Counted from the stretch's first letter, positions 37,151 through 46,282 are shown. The stretch: DNA of 64,000 nucleotides from Gammaproteobacteria bacterium (GCA_026994225.1 JALWRI010000010.1:1-64000), one strand, 5' to 3'. Notes: a model not told the origin generated them from the letters alone. Numbers and translations are program-made.

Positions 37151-37795
37151 TTAAATAGTAAAACAAACATCATAGGCTTGTGTTGTATCATAACTTATTA
37201 CAGGGTTTTCAGCAGGTGCATTAGCAGTCGTTGTTACTGCTGCACGCACTGACCCACTATCAGCTTTACCATCATCATTTTGATTATCTAATATAACGGC
37301 AATGTCCCCTGGCACAGCTTTAAAACATATCACTGAATTGCTGCCAAAGTTAAGAATACCATTCCCTGCATCAACACCTATTTCTCCTCCCCAGGGATGC
37401 TTGGGTATTGTTGCTACCTGAGAACAATTGCCATCTCCTTTAATCAATCCTGCACCTCTTAAATGCCGCCACAGTTTATTTGTTTCACCGGCAGTATCAT
37501 TAAAGGTATCACCTGTAATACTGCCATTACCATCTCCTGCACCATCTGCTGCCGTATTATCTGTACCACATCCTATATGAGATTTAGGCAATTCATCATC
37601 ACCTGGAATAGCACCATATCTATCAATATAGGAGTAATAAGCCGCTGAAATTCCATTTACCACATTGACAGCATTTTTCAATCTTGCATTGGTGATAATT
37701 TCTTGCCCTTTTAACACGCCTCCTAATAACAAACCAATAATAACTAATACAATCGCTATTTCTACTAAGGTAAAACCTTTTTGCTGCATTAACAT
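37151..37795 (-). CDS. Type IV pilin-like / pseudopilin protein
   Basis: 214 residues. The class III prepilin signal QQKGFTLVEIAIVLVIIG gives cleavage after G7 (or the G of KG) by prepilin peptidase, with E at position +5, followed by the hydrophobic N-terminal helix that packs in the pilus core. The C-terminal part is polar and rich in Gly, Asp and Asn, with three widely spaced cysteines (near 74, 119 and 153) and a final C. Length suits a type IV pilus or type II secretion minor (pseudo)pilin. No other pilus or secretion gene is in this window. ATG start at 37795. Confidence 0.85.
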   Translation of the reverse strand: MLMQQKGFTLVEIAIVLVIIGLLLGGVLKGQEIITNARLKNAVNVVNGISAAYYSYIDRYGAIPGDDELPKSHIGCGTDNTAADGAGDGNGSITGDTFNDTAGETNKLWRHLRGAGLIKGDGNCSQVATIPKHPWGGEIGVDAGNGILNFGSNSVICFKAVPGDIAVILDNQNDDGKADSGSVRAAVTTTANAPAENPVISYDTTQAYDVCFTI

Positions 37796-37935
37796 ATATA
37801 CATCCTCTTAGTTATTGTTACAAATATAAAGATATTATAGACATTTATATACTAGCTATAGAGTTCTATATCAAAATAAAAAAATAGAATAAAATAGATG
37901 TCTATTTCCACTATTATATGTATACATAGGTGAGT

Positions 37936-38862
37936 ATGATTTCATTAAAACAAATCCATTATATCTTAGCATTAGAAAAAACCTTACATTTTAAAAAAGC
38001 AGCCGATTTATGTTCTGTTTCACAATCTGCTCTTAGCACTGCCATTACTGAAATGGAAAAACAATTAGGATTTCAAATATTCGAACGAGATAATAAAAAA
38101 GTCTTAATTACCTCTTTGGGTAGACAATGCCTGGATAAAGCACATCATATCAAGATACAAATGAATGATCTATATCTACTAGGACAAATACAAAAAAAAC
38201 CTTTAAGTTATCCTATGTCATTAGGTATTATACCGACTATTGGTCCTTATTTATTACCTAAAACCTTGCCCGCAGTACGGCATACTTATCCAGACTTAAA
38301 ATTACGCATTGTGGAAGCACCCTCACGTCCACTTATTGATATGGTAAAAAATGGCGAACTCGATACGGCTATTTTAGCCTTACCGTATGATACGGAAAAA
38401 CTACTCACATTTAAGTTTTGGCAGGAAGATTTTTACTGGATCAGCCATAAAGAGGATAATCATTCATTCACCGAGATTACTCATGATGACATTAAATATT
38501 CTAATATTATGCTCTTACAAGAGGGGCATTGTTTAAAAGACCATATCCTTGCAGCGTGTCGATTACAAGCTAGTGAAACAGATAATTCTTTAGCATCTAC
38601 CAGTTTGCATACCTTAATACAAATGGTTGCTGGACGTATGGGTACAACCCTCATTCCTGCTATGGCATTAGATCAATTATTAATTTATAACCCCGAATTA
38701 CAAGCCGCTCATTTAAAAGAACCAGGACCTCATCGAAGTATTGCTTTTCTTACTCGTCCTAATTATACTGGAATGCATCATATTGAATTATTAATGCAAA
38801 TTTTTCGACAACAATTAAACAAAACCCTCCCCAAAGATGCAAAACAACCTAAATTATGCTAG
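37936..38862 (+). CDS. oxyR: Hydrogen peroxide-sensing regulator OxyR
   Basis: 308 residues, LysR family. The winged helix-turn-helix is ILALEKTLHFKKAADLCSVSQSALS read in pieces, followed by the dimerisation helix. The peroxide-sensing cysteines fall at C199 and C208 (GHCLKDHILAAC), the same numbers as in E. coli OxyR, and the C199 region is preceded by LLQEGH. Oxidation to a C199-C208 disulfide switches the protein to activate antioxidant genes. I chose ATG 37936 because it gives that numbering and AGGTGA lies just upstream; GTG at 37930 is also open. It faces the pilin gene divergently. Confidence 0.94.
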   Translation: MISLKQIHYILALEKTLHFKKAADLCSVSQSALSTAITEMEKQLGFQIFERDNKKVLITSLGRQCLDKAHHIKIQMNDLYLLGQIQKKPLSYPMSLGIIPTIGPYLLPKTLPAVRHTYPDLKLRIVEAPSRPLIDMVKNGELDTAILALPYDTEKLLTFKFWQEDFYWISHKEDNHSFTEITHDDIKYSNIMLLQEGHCLKDHILAACRLQASETDNSLASTSLHTLIQMVAGRMGTTLIPAMALDQLLIYNPELQAAHLKEPGPHRSIAFLTRPNYTGMHHIELLMQIFRQQLNKTLPKDAKQPKLC

Positions 38863-38906
38863 TTTCAGAGCCAAGATCATCACCAGCAATAATAAAAGGG
38901 GTCAAT

Positions 38907-39455
38907 ATGTTAAGAATAATATTATCTTGTACTATTAGTTTATTATTCACTACCGTCCATGCAACAGTGTATAAAATTATTAATGACGATGGGAGTGTTC
39001 ATTATAGCGATAAGGCAGATCATAAAGCGAAAGTAATAGCACCACAAATATTACATACCTATCAACCCGAGCTACCAAGCAAAACAGCTCCTCCCCCTGC
39101 TCATACTTCCAATGATGCGCCTTTATCTAAAACCCCAAAACCTGCTACAGCAAAGCGGTATCGACAATTTGCTATTATTTCTCCCACCGATTCAATAATA
39201 CGTAGTAACAGTGAATCTATCACACTACAACTTGCTATAAAACCTGTATTACAAACCCAATATGGACATCGCATATCTATTATATTAGATGGTAAACGTT
39301 TACCCCAATTTTGGAGTAGTCACCGCATCACCATCAATAATATTACTCCTGGCACACATACTTTGCATATTATTTTGGTAGATAAAACAAACAGACCCTT
39401 AGCAAAACGTTCACGAACTATTACTCTATTACGTAATATTATAAGAAAAAAATAA
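38907..39455 (+). CDS. DUF4124 domain exported protein
   Basis: 182 residues. The signal peptide LRIILSCTISLLFTTVHA leads into the DUF4124 motif TVYKIINDDGSVHYSDKA, then a proline-rich linker and an Ig-like C-terminal domain (SIILDGKRLPQF ... NNITPGTHTLHIILVDK). DUF4124 genes are often next to glnA in gammaproteobacteria. The function is unknown. The ATG at 38907 has AAAGGGG ahead; a longer open frame from 38856 overlaps oxyR and is probably not used. Confidence 0.85.
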   Translation: MLRIILSCTISLLFTTVHATVYKIINDDGSVHYSDKADHKAKVIAPQILHTYQPELPSKTAPPPAHTSNDAPLSKTPKPATAKRYRQFAIISPTDSIIRSNSESITLQLAIKPVLQTQYGHRISIILDGKRLPQFWSSHRITINNITPGTHTLHIILVDKTNRPLAKRSRTITLLRNIIRKK

Positions 39456-39465
39456 CAGAACAAAA

Positions 39466-39499
39466 AAAGCCTACTACAAAATATATCGTAATAGGCTTT
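39466..39499 (-). terminator. Intrinsic terminator of glnA (bidirectional)
   Basis: AAAGCCTACTAC and GTAATAGGCTTT form a stem with one mismatch. On the minus strand it is followed by TTTTTTT, as needed to end glnA; on the plus strand by ATTT. Loop of about 10 bases. Confidence 0.75.
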
Positions 39500-39510
39500 A
39501 TTTAAATCAT

Positions 39511-39541
39511 GTTAAAGGTTATTTTTTCAGATAACCTTAAC
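39511..39541. terminator. Second hairpin between glnA and DUF4124 gene
   Basis: GTTAAAGGTTAT and ATAACCTTAAC pair (one bulged A) around TTTTTTCAG. It lies immediately after the glnA stop and may reinforce termination. Confidence 0.5.
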
Positions 39542-39553
39542 CACCATTAATAT

Positions 39554-40984
39554 TTACACACTATAGTACATATCAAACTCTACAGGATGTGTTGTCATAC
39601 GCAAGCGAGTAATATCTTCCATTTTTAATTCTACATACGCATCAATAGAATCTTTGGTAAATACGCCCCCAGCAGTTAAAAATTCATAATCTTCTTTTAA
39701 TGCATCAATCGCCATATCTAAAGAACTTGCAACAGTTGGGATTTCTGCTGCTTCTTCTGGAGGTAAATCATATAAATCTTTATCCATTGCATCACCAGGA
39801 TGGATTTTATTTTTAATACCATCAAGACCTGCCATTAACATCGCAGAAAAAGCAAGGTAAGGATTAGCAGAAGGATCAGGGAAACGTACTTCAATACGAC
39901 GACCTTTAGGATTCGATTCAAAAGGAATACGAATAGATGCTGAACGATTACGAGCAGAGTATGCCAACATAACAGGTGCTTCAAATCCAGGTACTAAGCG
40001 TTTATAACTATTGGTACTGGCATTAGCAAAAGCATTAATGGCACGAGCATGTTTAATGATACCACCAATATAATACAATGCTGTTTCTGATAAGCCACCG
40101 TACTCATCACCCATAAATAAATTATCACCTGCTTTAGAAATAGACTGATGCACATGCATACCATTTCCATTATCACCCACTAAAGGTTTAGGCATAAAGG
40201 TGGCTGTTTTACCATAGCTATGTGCGATATTATGCACACAATATTTTAAACGTTGTACTTGGTCAGCTTTAGCTACTAATGAATCAAAACGTACACCAAT
40301 TTCACATTGTCCGGCAGTTGCTACTTCATGATGATGAACTTCTACATCCAAGCCCATTTCTTCCATTGCCAAACACATAGAAGTACGAATTTCATGTAAT
40401 GAATCAACAGGTGGTACAGGGAAATATCCCCCTTTTACACCTGGGCGATGTCCCAGGTTACCATCTTGAAAAACTTTTTCAGTATTCCATGAGGCTTCAT
40501 CTGAATCAATCTTAACAAATGAACCACTCATATCTGATCCCCAACGGACATCATCTAAAACAAAAAATTCGGGTTCAGGACCAAAGAATGCATCATCACC
40601 TACTCCTGATGATTTTAAATATTCCATAGCACGTTTGGCAATACTACGTGGATCACGTTCGTAGCCTTGCATGGTGGCAGGTTCAACAATATCACACACT
40701 AATAATAATGTTGGTTCAGTAAAAAAAGGGTCTAACATCGCTGTTGAAGCATCCGGCATTAAAATCATATCTGATTCATTAATACCTTTCCATCCAGCAA
40801 TCGAAGAACCGTCAAACATTTTACCATCTGTAAAGGTACTTGCACTTACTTCTGATGCAGGGACGGTAACGTGTTGTTCTTTACCAATCGTGTCAGTAAA
40901 ACGAAAATCTATAAAACGAATTTTTGGATTACCCATTTCGTCTTTTTCTTCTAACATACTTAAAACATTATCAATATCTGACAT
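39554..40984 (-). CDS. glnA: Glutamine synthetase type I
   Basis: 476 residues. Makes glutamine from glutamate, ammonia and ATP as a dodecamer. Visible signatures are [14 protein letters not shown], the [12 protein letters not shown] beta-grasp motif, [11 protein letters not shown], the active-site block [10 protein letters not shown], and NRSASIRIP. The adenylylation tyrosine is Y405 in LYDLPPEE, so activity should be controlled by GlnE. The ATG at 40984 was chosen because GGAG lies 5 bases upstream and MSDIDNVLS is the normal start; an ATG at 41002 is also open. A sigma-54/NtrC-like control region lies upstream. Confidence 0.98.
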   Translation of the reverse strand: MSDIDNVLSMLEEKDEMGNPKIRFIDFRFTDTIGKEQHVTVPASEVSASTFTDGKMFDGSSIAGWKGINESDMILMPDASTAMLDPFFTEPTLLLVCDIVEPATMQGYERDPRSIAKRAMEYLKSSGVGDDAFFGPEPEFFVLDDVRWGSDMSGSFVKIDSDEASWNTEKVFQDGNLGHRPGVKGGYFPVPPVDSLHEIRTSMCLAMEEMGLDVEVHHHEVATAGQCEIGVRFDSLVAKADQVQRLKYCVHNIAHSYGKTATFMPKPLVGDNGNGMHVHQSISKAGDNLFMGDEYGGLSETALYYIGGIIKHARAINAFANASTNSYKRLVPGFEAPVMLAYSARNRSASIRIPFESNPKGRRIEVRFPDPSANPYLAFSAMLMAGLDGIKNKIHPGDAMDKDLYDLPPEEAAEIPTVASSLDMAIDALKEDYEFLTAGGVFTKDSIDAYVELKMEDITRLRMTTHPVEFDMYYSV

Positions 40985-41099
40985 AAAAACTCCATACTCC
41001 ATTAATGATTAGGATAAATGCGGCGACTTATTATACTACATATAACACTGCCATAGACAACAAGATTACATAAAAATAATTAAGGTATTATTGCAAACT

Positions 41100-41116
41100 A
41101 ACAAAACTCATGCCAA
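41100..41116 (-). promoter_or_regulatory. Sigma-54 (-24/-12) promoter of glnA
   Basis: On the minus strand the 17 bases read TTGGCATGAGTTTTGTT, matching 15 of 17 positions of the consensus YTGGCACGRNNNTTGCW, including the GG near -24 and the G near -13. The -12 GC is GT. The predicted start near 41088 gives a 5' leader of about 104 bases. Confidence 0.6.
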
Positions 41117-41226
41117 ACTCATAAATTATAAATAAATTTATTTATAATTCAATCTATTATATAATTATACTTTATAAATAAGTATTTCATTAAATAATTA
41201 TTTATAAAGGACTTAGACAGGTTTTT

Positions 41227-41243
41227 CTCACTAAAATAGTGCT
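41227..41243 (-). promoter_or_regulatory. NtrC-type enhancer site, proximal
   Basis: CTCACTAAAATAGTGCT matches 13 of 17 bases of the NtrC site TGCACTAAAATGGTGCA and is itself the near-palindrome CACTA-AAA-TAGTG. It centres about 147 bases upstream of the predicted glnA start, a normal enhancer distance. Confidence 0.6.
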
Positions 41244-41246
41244 TAT

Positions 41247-41263
41247 TGCACTAAAAAGAGGCA
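41247..41263 (-). promoter_or_regulatory. NtrC-type enhancer site, distal
   Basis: TGCACTAAAAAGAGGCA matches 14 of 17 bases of the same consensus. It is 20 bases centre-to-centre from the proximal site, on the same face of the helix. It lies just after the stop codon of the cation efflux gene, whose last codons are at 41270. Confidence 0.6.
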
Positions 41264-41269
41264 TAATGC

Positions 41270-42424
41270 CTATTGATATAAAATTTCAACCTGTAATATA
41301 CATTCAAAAGAAGATAATTGCTGTTGTATCGCACATAATAACTCCTCTTTTTCCTGACACTCTGATAATACATCTAAAGGTAATACTAACTGCATAGTAA
41401 TTTTGCCATTGATATAATGTAAGATGATATATTTAATTTTGCTACGTAAAGGATGATGTTTCCATAATGGTTCTATTTTATATAGTAATTGTTTTCGAGT
41501 AGGTAGATGTAGGCAGGGAGCTTTTTCTTCATCATTTTCAGGATCAATATGCACTAACACTTCACTAATATCTTCTATTTCAGACATTAATAAGGTTTGT
41601 ACCTGTTCACTGATATGATGTCCTTCTGATACACTTAAATACGCATCAACTTGAATATGTGCATCAACCAAGGTATCAGCTCCCATACGCCTAGTACGTA
41701 ACATATGTACTGATACCACCCCATCAACAGCTTGAATATGTTGCCGTATTAAAGCAATTTGTTCTTCCGATAATCCCGTATCGACCAACTCTAAAATACT
41801 ATTCCAGGCAATTTCCCAAGCAATTTTAGTGATCATAAAAGCAACAATCAGTGCAGCGATGGCATCTAAATAGACATATCCTAACAAACTCGCTGCAATA
41901 CCTAATAACACAATAATAGATGAAAAGGCATCACTTCGATGATGCCAGGCATTGACTTTTAATAATCGGGAACGAAATTTTTTAGCACTAAACATTGTGT
42001 AGTGATACAAGGCTTCTTTAGATAACACTGACAATAGGGCAATAAATAAAGTAATACTTTCAGGTACGACTGATTGGGTGCTATGTAAGAGATTATCAAT
42101 GGCATCAATCGCTATCCCTATTGCCACTAAAAATAATAAGAGACCCAAGACAACTGAAATAGCCGTTTCAATACGAGCATGTCCATAGGGATGATCGGCA
42201 TCTGGTTGTTTATGCCCTATTTTTGCAGCAAAGACTACTAAAAAATCACTCAGTAGATCAGAAAGTGAATGCAAACCATCGGCTACTAAGGCTTGAGAAT
42301 GGCCACTATAACCAATAATAATTTTAATCGCTGCCAACAACAGATTAACAATAGCCCCAACCAACGTTACCCGTTTAGTTTCTTGATAGTATGTTATAGC
42401 AGTATTATCTACCTGCTTATCCAT
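41270..42424 (-). CDS. Cation diffusion facilitator (FieF-like) transporter
   Basis: 384 residues. About six transmembrane helices in the first 210 residues, with the family metal-site motifs HSLSDLLSD and DADHPYGH; the second four-residue site in helix V reads HHRSDA. The C-terminal cytoplasmic domain with histidines (MLRTRRMGADTLVDAHIQVD, EGHHISEQV, VLVHIDPENDEE) is the usual metal-sensing fold. Exports Zn2+, Fe2+ or similar ions in exchange for protons; specificity cannot be read by eye. The strong ribosome site GGAGG is 7 bases before the ATG, 14 bases after the TraB/GumN stop, so the two are one operon. Confidence 0.93.
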   Translation of the reverse strand: MDKQVDNTAITYYQETKRVTLVGAIVNLLLAAIKIIIGYSGHSQALVADGLHSLSDLLSDFLVVFAAKIGHKQPDADHPYGHARIETAISVVLGLLLFLVAIGIAIDAIDNLLHSTQSVVPESITLFIALLSVLSKEALYHYTMFSAKKFRSRLLKVNAWHHRSDAFSSIIVLLGIAASLLGYVYLDAIAALIVAFMITKIAWEIAWNSILELVDTGLSEEQIALIRQHIQAVDGVVSVHMLRTRRMGADTLVDAHIQVDAYLSVSEGHHISEQVQTLLMSEIEDISEVLVHIDPENDEEKAPCLHLPTRKQLLYKIEPLWKHHPLRSKIKYIILHYINGKITMQLVLPLDVLSECQEKEELLCAIQQQLSSFECILQVEILYQ

Positions 42425-42438
42425 AGCAAATCCTCCGA

Positions 42439-43323
42439 TTAAGGGGTCATTATCTGAGTGACTTTAGCTCCTCCTTTCGATAACAATGCAATCAACCCTT
42501 TTTCCCCTGCAAGATGTGCTGCGCCGACTACAATAAAATAACTTTCCTTCGACTGTAAATAATGCTGTATCTTCTCTACCATAGCTATATTTCGCTTATC
42601 AAGTAATTCATAAAGAGATGTTTTTAACACTGGATATTTTTTTTCTGGCTGTTTGGCAATCGCTAATAAAACATCCAAATCACCTTCTTGCCATGCCGTT
42701 ATCATTTTTTGCATTATTTGTTGCAATTGCGGTAATTGTTCCAATGTTGCTTTTAGTGAAAGCTCCTGAACCCTGTCTGGCTCTGGTTTTGATAATAATT
42801 GTAATTGCATTGCTGCTGATTCTAACTCCAAAATTGGTTTTTTTTCCGCCGTTGCCCGATTCAAAAAATGCATATCCACTCCAGAACGTTGATCATAACC
42901 TAATAAAGTGGTTTTATGTGTTAATAACATAATAGATAAAAACCAGGGGCGCATGGTTTTAAGCAAGGCATAACTTAAACCATTTTCTTGCATATAGGTT
43001 TTTAACTGCTGCAAGGTGTGAGCAGAGATGTGTTGTGCTATCGTTTCACCATCCGTATATAAACCTAATTGTTGCATTTGTAATGCAAACTGCATTTGAT
43101 TAATGGCTTTAATATTCGCTTCTACTACTAATTTATCGGTATTTTGATAAGCACTGATTATCTTTTTATCCAAAGGATACATCTTTGCCTTAAAGATATG
43201 TATTGAACCAAGTAGATAAGCATTGCCTTGTGCTGTTTCAATTTTCCAAAGGGGTAATTTTGCAGCACTTACTATTGAAATAAATACTATATTTAGCAAT
43301 AACCCTATTATTATTTTACGCAT
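42439..43323 (-). CDS. TraB/GumN family protein
   Basis: 294 residues. The N-terminal segment IIIGLLLNIVFISIVSA is a signal peptide. The family motif PLWKIETAQGNAYLLGSIHIFK follows, with conserved GSIH, then RSGVDMHFLNRA and the C-terminal IVVGAAHLAGEKGLIALL. Members are thought to be metalloproteases of the Tiki type (the GxxH and GAAHLAGE motifs), but activity of the bacterial ones is poorly established. Exported, probably periplasmic. Cotranscribed with the cation efflux gene. Confidence 0.88.
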   Translation of the reverse strand: MRKIIIGLLLNIVFISIVSAAKLPLWKIETAQGNAYLLGSIHIFKAKMYPLDKKIISAYQNTDKLVVEANIKAINQMQFALQMQQLGLYTDGETIAQHISAHTLQQLKTYMQENGLSYALLKTMRPWFLSIMLLTHKTTLLGYDQRSGVDMHFLNRATAEKKPILELESAAMQLQLLSKPEPDRVQELSLKATLEQLPQLQQIMQKMITAWQEGDLDVLLAIAKQPEKKYPVLKTSLYELLDKRNIAMVEKIQHYLQSKESYFIVVGAAHLAGEKGLIALLSKGGAKVTQIMTP

Positions 43324-43360
43324 ACTTCACTTAGCTTCCCTTAAATAATTTACTTATCCA

Positions 43361-43996
43361 TTATGGCTGTAATCGAGTAATATCCCAACCAGTATCTGTT
43401 TGAGTAAAGGCAAAACGATCGTGTAAACGATTTATCCGACCTTGCCAAAATTCATAATAATGAGGAATTAATTGATACCCTCCCCATGTATCAGGACAGC
43501 TAAGACGCTTTTCTGACTGGTTTATAGTATGTACTCTTTCTTCTAAAATACTACGACTTTCAATAGCTTGACTTTGCACTGAAACCATTGCACTTAACTG
43601 ACTGCCTCGTGGACGCTGATAAAAATATTCATTTGCTATTGTTTTATCTAATTGTGATACGCTACCTCGAATACGGACTTGTCGAGACAATTCAGCCCAA
43701 TAAAATAACAGGCAGGCTTGTGCATGTGCTGCTAAATCTTCCCCTTTTTTACTGCGATAATCAGTAAACCAGGTAAAACCATGAATATCTACCTGTTTTA
43801 ATAATACAATTCGTGCATCTGGCTGTCCATTAGCTGAAACAGTTGCCAAGGTCATGGCAGTGCTATCTATACATTGACTCTTATGTGCTTCATCTAACCA
43901 ACGTTGAAATTGATTTAAAGGATCAGAATCAATATGACTACGTGTTAATGCTATACCTTGATACTCTCGTCTTATTTTTGTTAAGTCATCTTGCAT
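43361..43996 (-). CDS. pdxH: Pyridoxamine 5'-phosphate oxidase PdxH
   Basis: 211 residues. Oxidises pyridoxine or pyridoxamine phosphate to pyridoxal phosphate with FMN. Conserved FMN-binding parts are RIVLLKQVDIHGFTWFTDYR, the SKKGEDLAAH segment, FYWAELSRQVRIRG, and FYQRPRGSQLSA; the substrate-contact C-terminal RINRLHDRF is present. Complete, no lesions. Confidence 0.97.
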   Translation of the reverse strand: MQDDLTKIRREYQGIALTRSHIDSDPLNQFQRWLDEAHKSQCIDSTAMTLATVSANGQPDARIVLLKQVDIHGFTWFTDYRSKKGEDLAAHAQACLLFYWAELSRQVRIRGSVSQLDKTIANEYFYQRPRGSQLSAMVSVQSQAIESRSILEERVHTINQSEKRLSCPDTWGGYQLIPHYYEFWQGRINRLHDRFAFTQTDTGWDITRLQP

Positions 43997-44035
43997 AAAA
44001 AAATCAATCCCTAATAATCATTAAAATCCAGTTAC

Positions 44036-44236
44036 TTAACTATAGCGAATAAAATTAACACCTGGCTCTAATTTAAATAATTCAGTAAGGTTAAATTCTG
44101 CTATCAACTGGTCAGAGATGGCCTGACCATGTTCTTTTTGTACCTCAGCTAAAATTAATTTAGTGGCATTACGATTGTAACCACTTCCAAATCCCACTTG
44201 TACTGTAATTAATTCCCTTGCCTTTTCTAACGTCAT
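44036..44236 (-). CDS. Small conserved-looking unknown protein
   Basis: 66 residues (MTLEKARELITVQVGFGSGY, then NRNATKLILAEVQKEHGQAI). Mostly helical, no signal or membrane segment. The FGSGYNRNAT motif looks conserved in kind but I cannot name the family. It sits between pdxH and pfp on the same strand. Confidence 0.6.
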   Translation of the reverse strand: MTLEKARELITVQVGFGSGYNRNATKLILAEVQKEHGQAISDQLIAEFNLTELFKLEPGVNFIRYS

Positions 44237-44302
44237 ATATGTTGCCTATCCGCTTAGTGGATAACGGAAGGGATATTGCCTTCCGTTATCTTCATTTACC
44301 TA

Positions 44303-45571
44303 TTATTCATCAAAATCAAATGTGGGTAATTTTTTCTCTACTAACTGATTTTTTAATACTACATATTTAGGTAAACCATTTTCATAAGGAGGATAATCTT
44401 CTCCTGAAATTAAAGGTTGTAAATAGGTACGGCATTTTTCTGTAATACCAAATCCATCTTCACTAATAAAATCTTCTGGCATCATTTTTTCTACATTCGC
44501 TACATCCGCTAAATTTGCAGAACCAATTTCCCAAGTATAGGGATTATCTGAAGTGCGTACGACAGTAGGCATGACGGCATTTTTACCTTCTAAAGCTAAA
44601 TTCATAGCCGCTTCACCCATTGCATAGGCTTGCTCTACATCATTTTTAGAGGCTATATGACGTGCAGCACGTTGTAAATAATCAGCGACTGCCCAATGGT
44701 ATTTATAACCCAGATTATCTTTTATCATTTGTGCTACTACCGGCGCAACCCCCCCTAATTGAGCATGGCCAAACGCATCCGTACCCCCTGCTTCAGCAAG
44801 AAATTTACCTTCAGCATTACGTACCCCTTCCGATACCACAATGGAGCAATAACCATAATTTTTTACTGCATTATCAACTTTAGCAAGAAATTTTTCTTGA
44901 TCAAAGGCAACCTCAGGAAATAAAATGATATGCGGTGCATCGCCTTCTTTTTCTGCTGCAATACCCCCTGCTGCCGCAATCCATCCAGCATGACGACCCA
45001 TTACTTCCATAACAAAAATCTTGGTAGAGGTTTTTGCCATTGATGCAACATCAAAACTTGCTTCACGAATAGAAACTGCGACATATTTGGCCACCGATCC
45101 AAAACCTGGGCAATTATCGGTAATTGGTAAATCGTTATCAACGGTCTTGGGAATACCCACGCACGTTACCGGATACCCCATCTTTTCTCCAATTTGAGAT
45201 ACTTTATGTGCGGTATCTTGTGAATCGCCCCCACCATTATAAAAGAAATAACCAATATCATGTGCTTTAAATACCTCAATAAGACGTTCATATTGTGCTT
45301 TGCTTTCTTCAATGGATTTTAATTTATAACGACACGATCCAAATGCACCAGATGGTGTATGACGTAAGGCATGAATATCCTCATCCGATTCCAAACTGGT
45401 ATCAATTAAATCTTCATGTAATGCGCCGATAATACCATTTAAGCCCGCATACACTTTACCGACTTTATCGCTATTTTTACGGGCTGTTTCAATTAACCCA
45501 CAGGCAGATGCATTAATTACTGCTGTTACACCACCTGATTGTGCATAAAAAATATTTTTTTTAGACATCAT
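44303..45571 (-). CDS. pfp: Pyrophosphate-dependent 6-phosphofructokinase
   Basis: 422 residues. The PPi site shows GGGDSQDTA, where ATP-dependent enzymes have GGDGS, and PKTVDND, the typical form of PPi enzymes. The substrate site VMEVMGRHAGWIA and the opening YAQSGGVTAVINAS complete the pattern. Uses pyrophosphate to phosphorylate fructose-6-phosphate reversibly, which suits glycolysis/gluconeogenesis in autotrophs and methylotrophs. Start ATG at 45571 or 45568; GGAG lies just upstream. Confidence 0.93.
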   Translation of the reverse strand: MMSKKNIFYAQSGGVTAVINASACGLIETARKNSDKVGKVYAGLNGIIGALHEDLIDTSLESDEDIHALRHTPSGAFGSCRYKLKSIEESKAQYERLIEVFKAHDIGYFFYNGGGDSQDTAHKVSQIGEKMGYPVTCVGIPKTVDNDLPITDNCPGFGSVAKYVAVSIREASFDVASMAKTSTKIFVMEVMGRHAGWIAAAGGIAAEKEGDAPHIILFPEVAFDQEKFLAKVDNAVKNYGYCSIVVSEGVRNAEGKFLAEAGGTDAFGHAQLGGVAPVVAQMIKDNLGYKYHWAVADYLQRAARHIASKNDVEQAYAMGEAAMNLALEGKNAVMPTVVRTSDNPYTWEIGSANLADVANVEKMMPEDFISEDGFGITEKCRTYLQPLISGEDYPPYENGLPKYVVLKNQLVEKKLPTFDFDE

Positions 45572-45645
45572 TTACTCCACTTTCTCTTGCTTTGGAAAAA
45601 TTTACTTATTTTATTAAATAAGCAATTATTATCGATCTTGATGAC

Positions 45646-45999
45646 TTACTTACGGCTACGCTCTGCTTCATAATCTGCATGCATTTGCAATAAACCTGTT
45701 AAACATTCTTCTAAATTATCGTACTCTTTTTTTGCACCAAACTGTTGATGCCCTCGATAAAAAAATTGACTACGAAATTCAACACGCCGTTTATCTTGAT
45801 ACGTTTTAGCAAGGATAAAGGTAGAATTATTCACCTTCCAATACATAGCATTACATGTAGTGAGTTCTCTATCAGCCAGTGATAAGCGTAATTCCACTTC
45901 CACAGCTTCTGCTTCAATTTTTATATCCGGCCAACGTTCTTTTAATGTAGTCTGAATTTGCCACTGTTCTGTTTTACTAAAATCAGGATTATTACTCAT
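45646..45999 (-). CDS. Unknown small protein
   Basis: 117 residues, no signal and no transmembrane segment. Polar, with an alpha/beta pattern (WQIQTTLKERWPDIKIEAEAV, ELRLSLADREL, RRVEFRSQFFYRG) and an aromatic-rich middle. The family is not recognised. It is upstream of pfp on the same strand, 74 bases away, and may be cotranscribed. Confidence 0.65.
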   Translation of the reverse strand: MSNNPDFSKTEQWQIQTTLKERWPDIKIEAEAVEVELRLSLADRELTTCNAMYWKVNNSTFILAKTYQDKRRVEFRSQFFYRGHQQFGAKKEYDNLEECLTGLLQMHADYEAERSRK

Positions 46000-46087
46000 T
46001 TTTTTTATGGAATATGACTAAAAGGAATACAAGAATACCGCAAAACACAAAAAATTGCATGTGCTATCAATACACAAACGCTATTCG

Positions 46088-46128
46088 GTGAACTACCCGC
46101 CCCTAAAGGAACTGGCTTCAAGAGCCGC
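46088..46128. repeat. Solo IS200/IS605-like palindrome, copy C (41 bp)
   Basis: GTGAACTACCCGCCCCTAAAGG followed by AACTGGCTTCAAGAGCCGC. It matches copy B except in the right arm, where GAGCGGG is GAACTGG (two changes), so the first hairpin is weakened while the GGCTTCAAGAGCC hairpin is kept. Confidence 0.75.
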
Positions 46129-46262
46129 ACCCCTAACAGGCTGGATATCAAATAATTCCGAGGTAAGGTAACAGTTTCTTTTTTTATGTTTCCAACGCAC
46201 TTTAGGCAAACGACGCAGGCCACATAAAAAAGCCGGGTGCGCTTCAAAACATCACGGGCTAA

Positions 46263-46282
46263 CTCGCCCCTGAAGGAGCGAG
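46263..46282. repeat. Hairpin with the same architecture as the palindromes
   Basis: CTCGC CCC TGAA GGA GCGAG has the same stem-mismatch-loop plan as copy B (CCCGC CCC TAAA GGA GCGGG), with compensatory changes that keep the outer stem paired. It lies 130 bases from copy C, perhaps an internal structure of the same element. Confidence 0.6.

Noticed and set aside
37837-37883. ATAG-N-ATAT direct repeats between the pilin and oxyR genes as an OxyR site
   Set aside because: The ATAG motifs are 21 bases apart, but the internal bases do not fit the ATAGnTnnnAnCTAT consensus; the region is AT-rich enough for this by chance.
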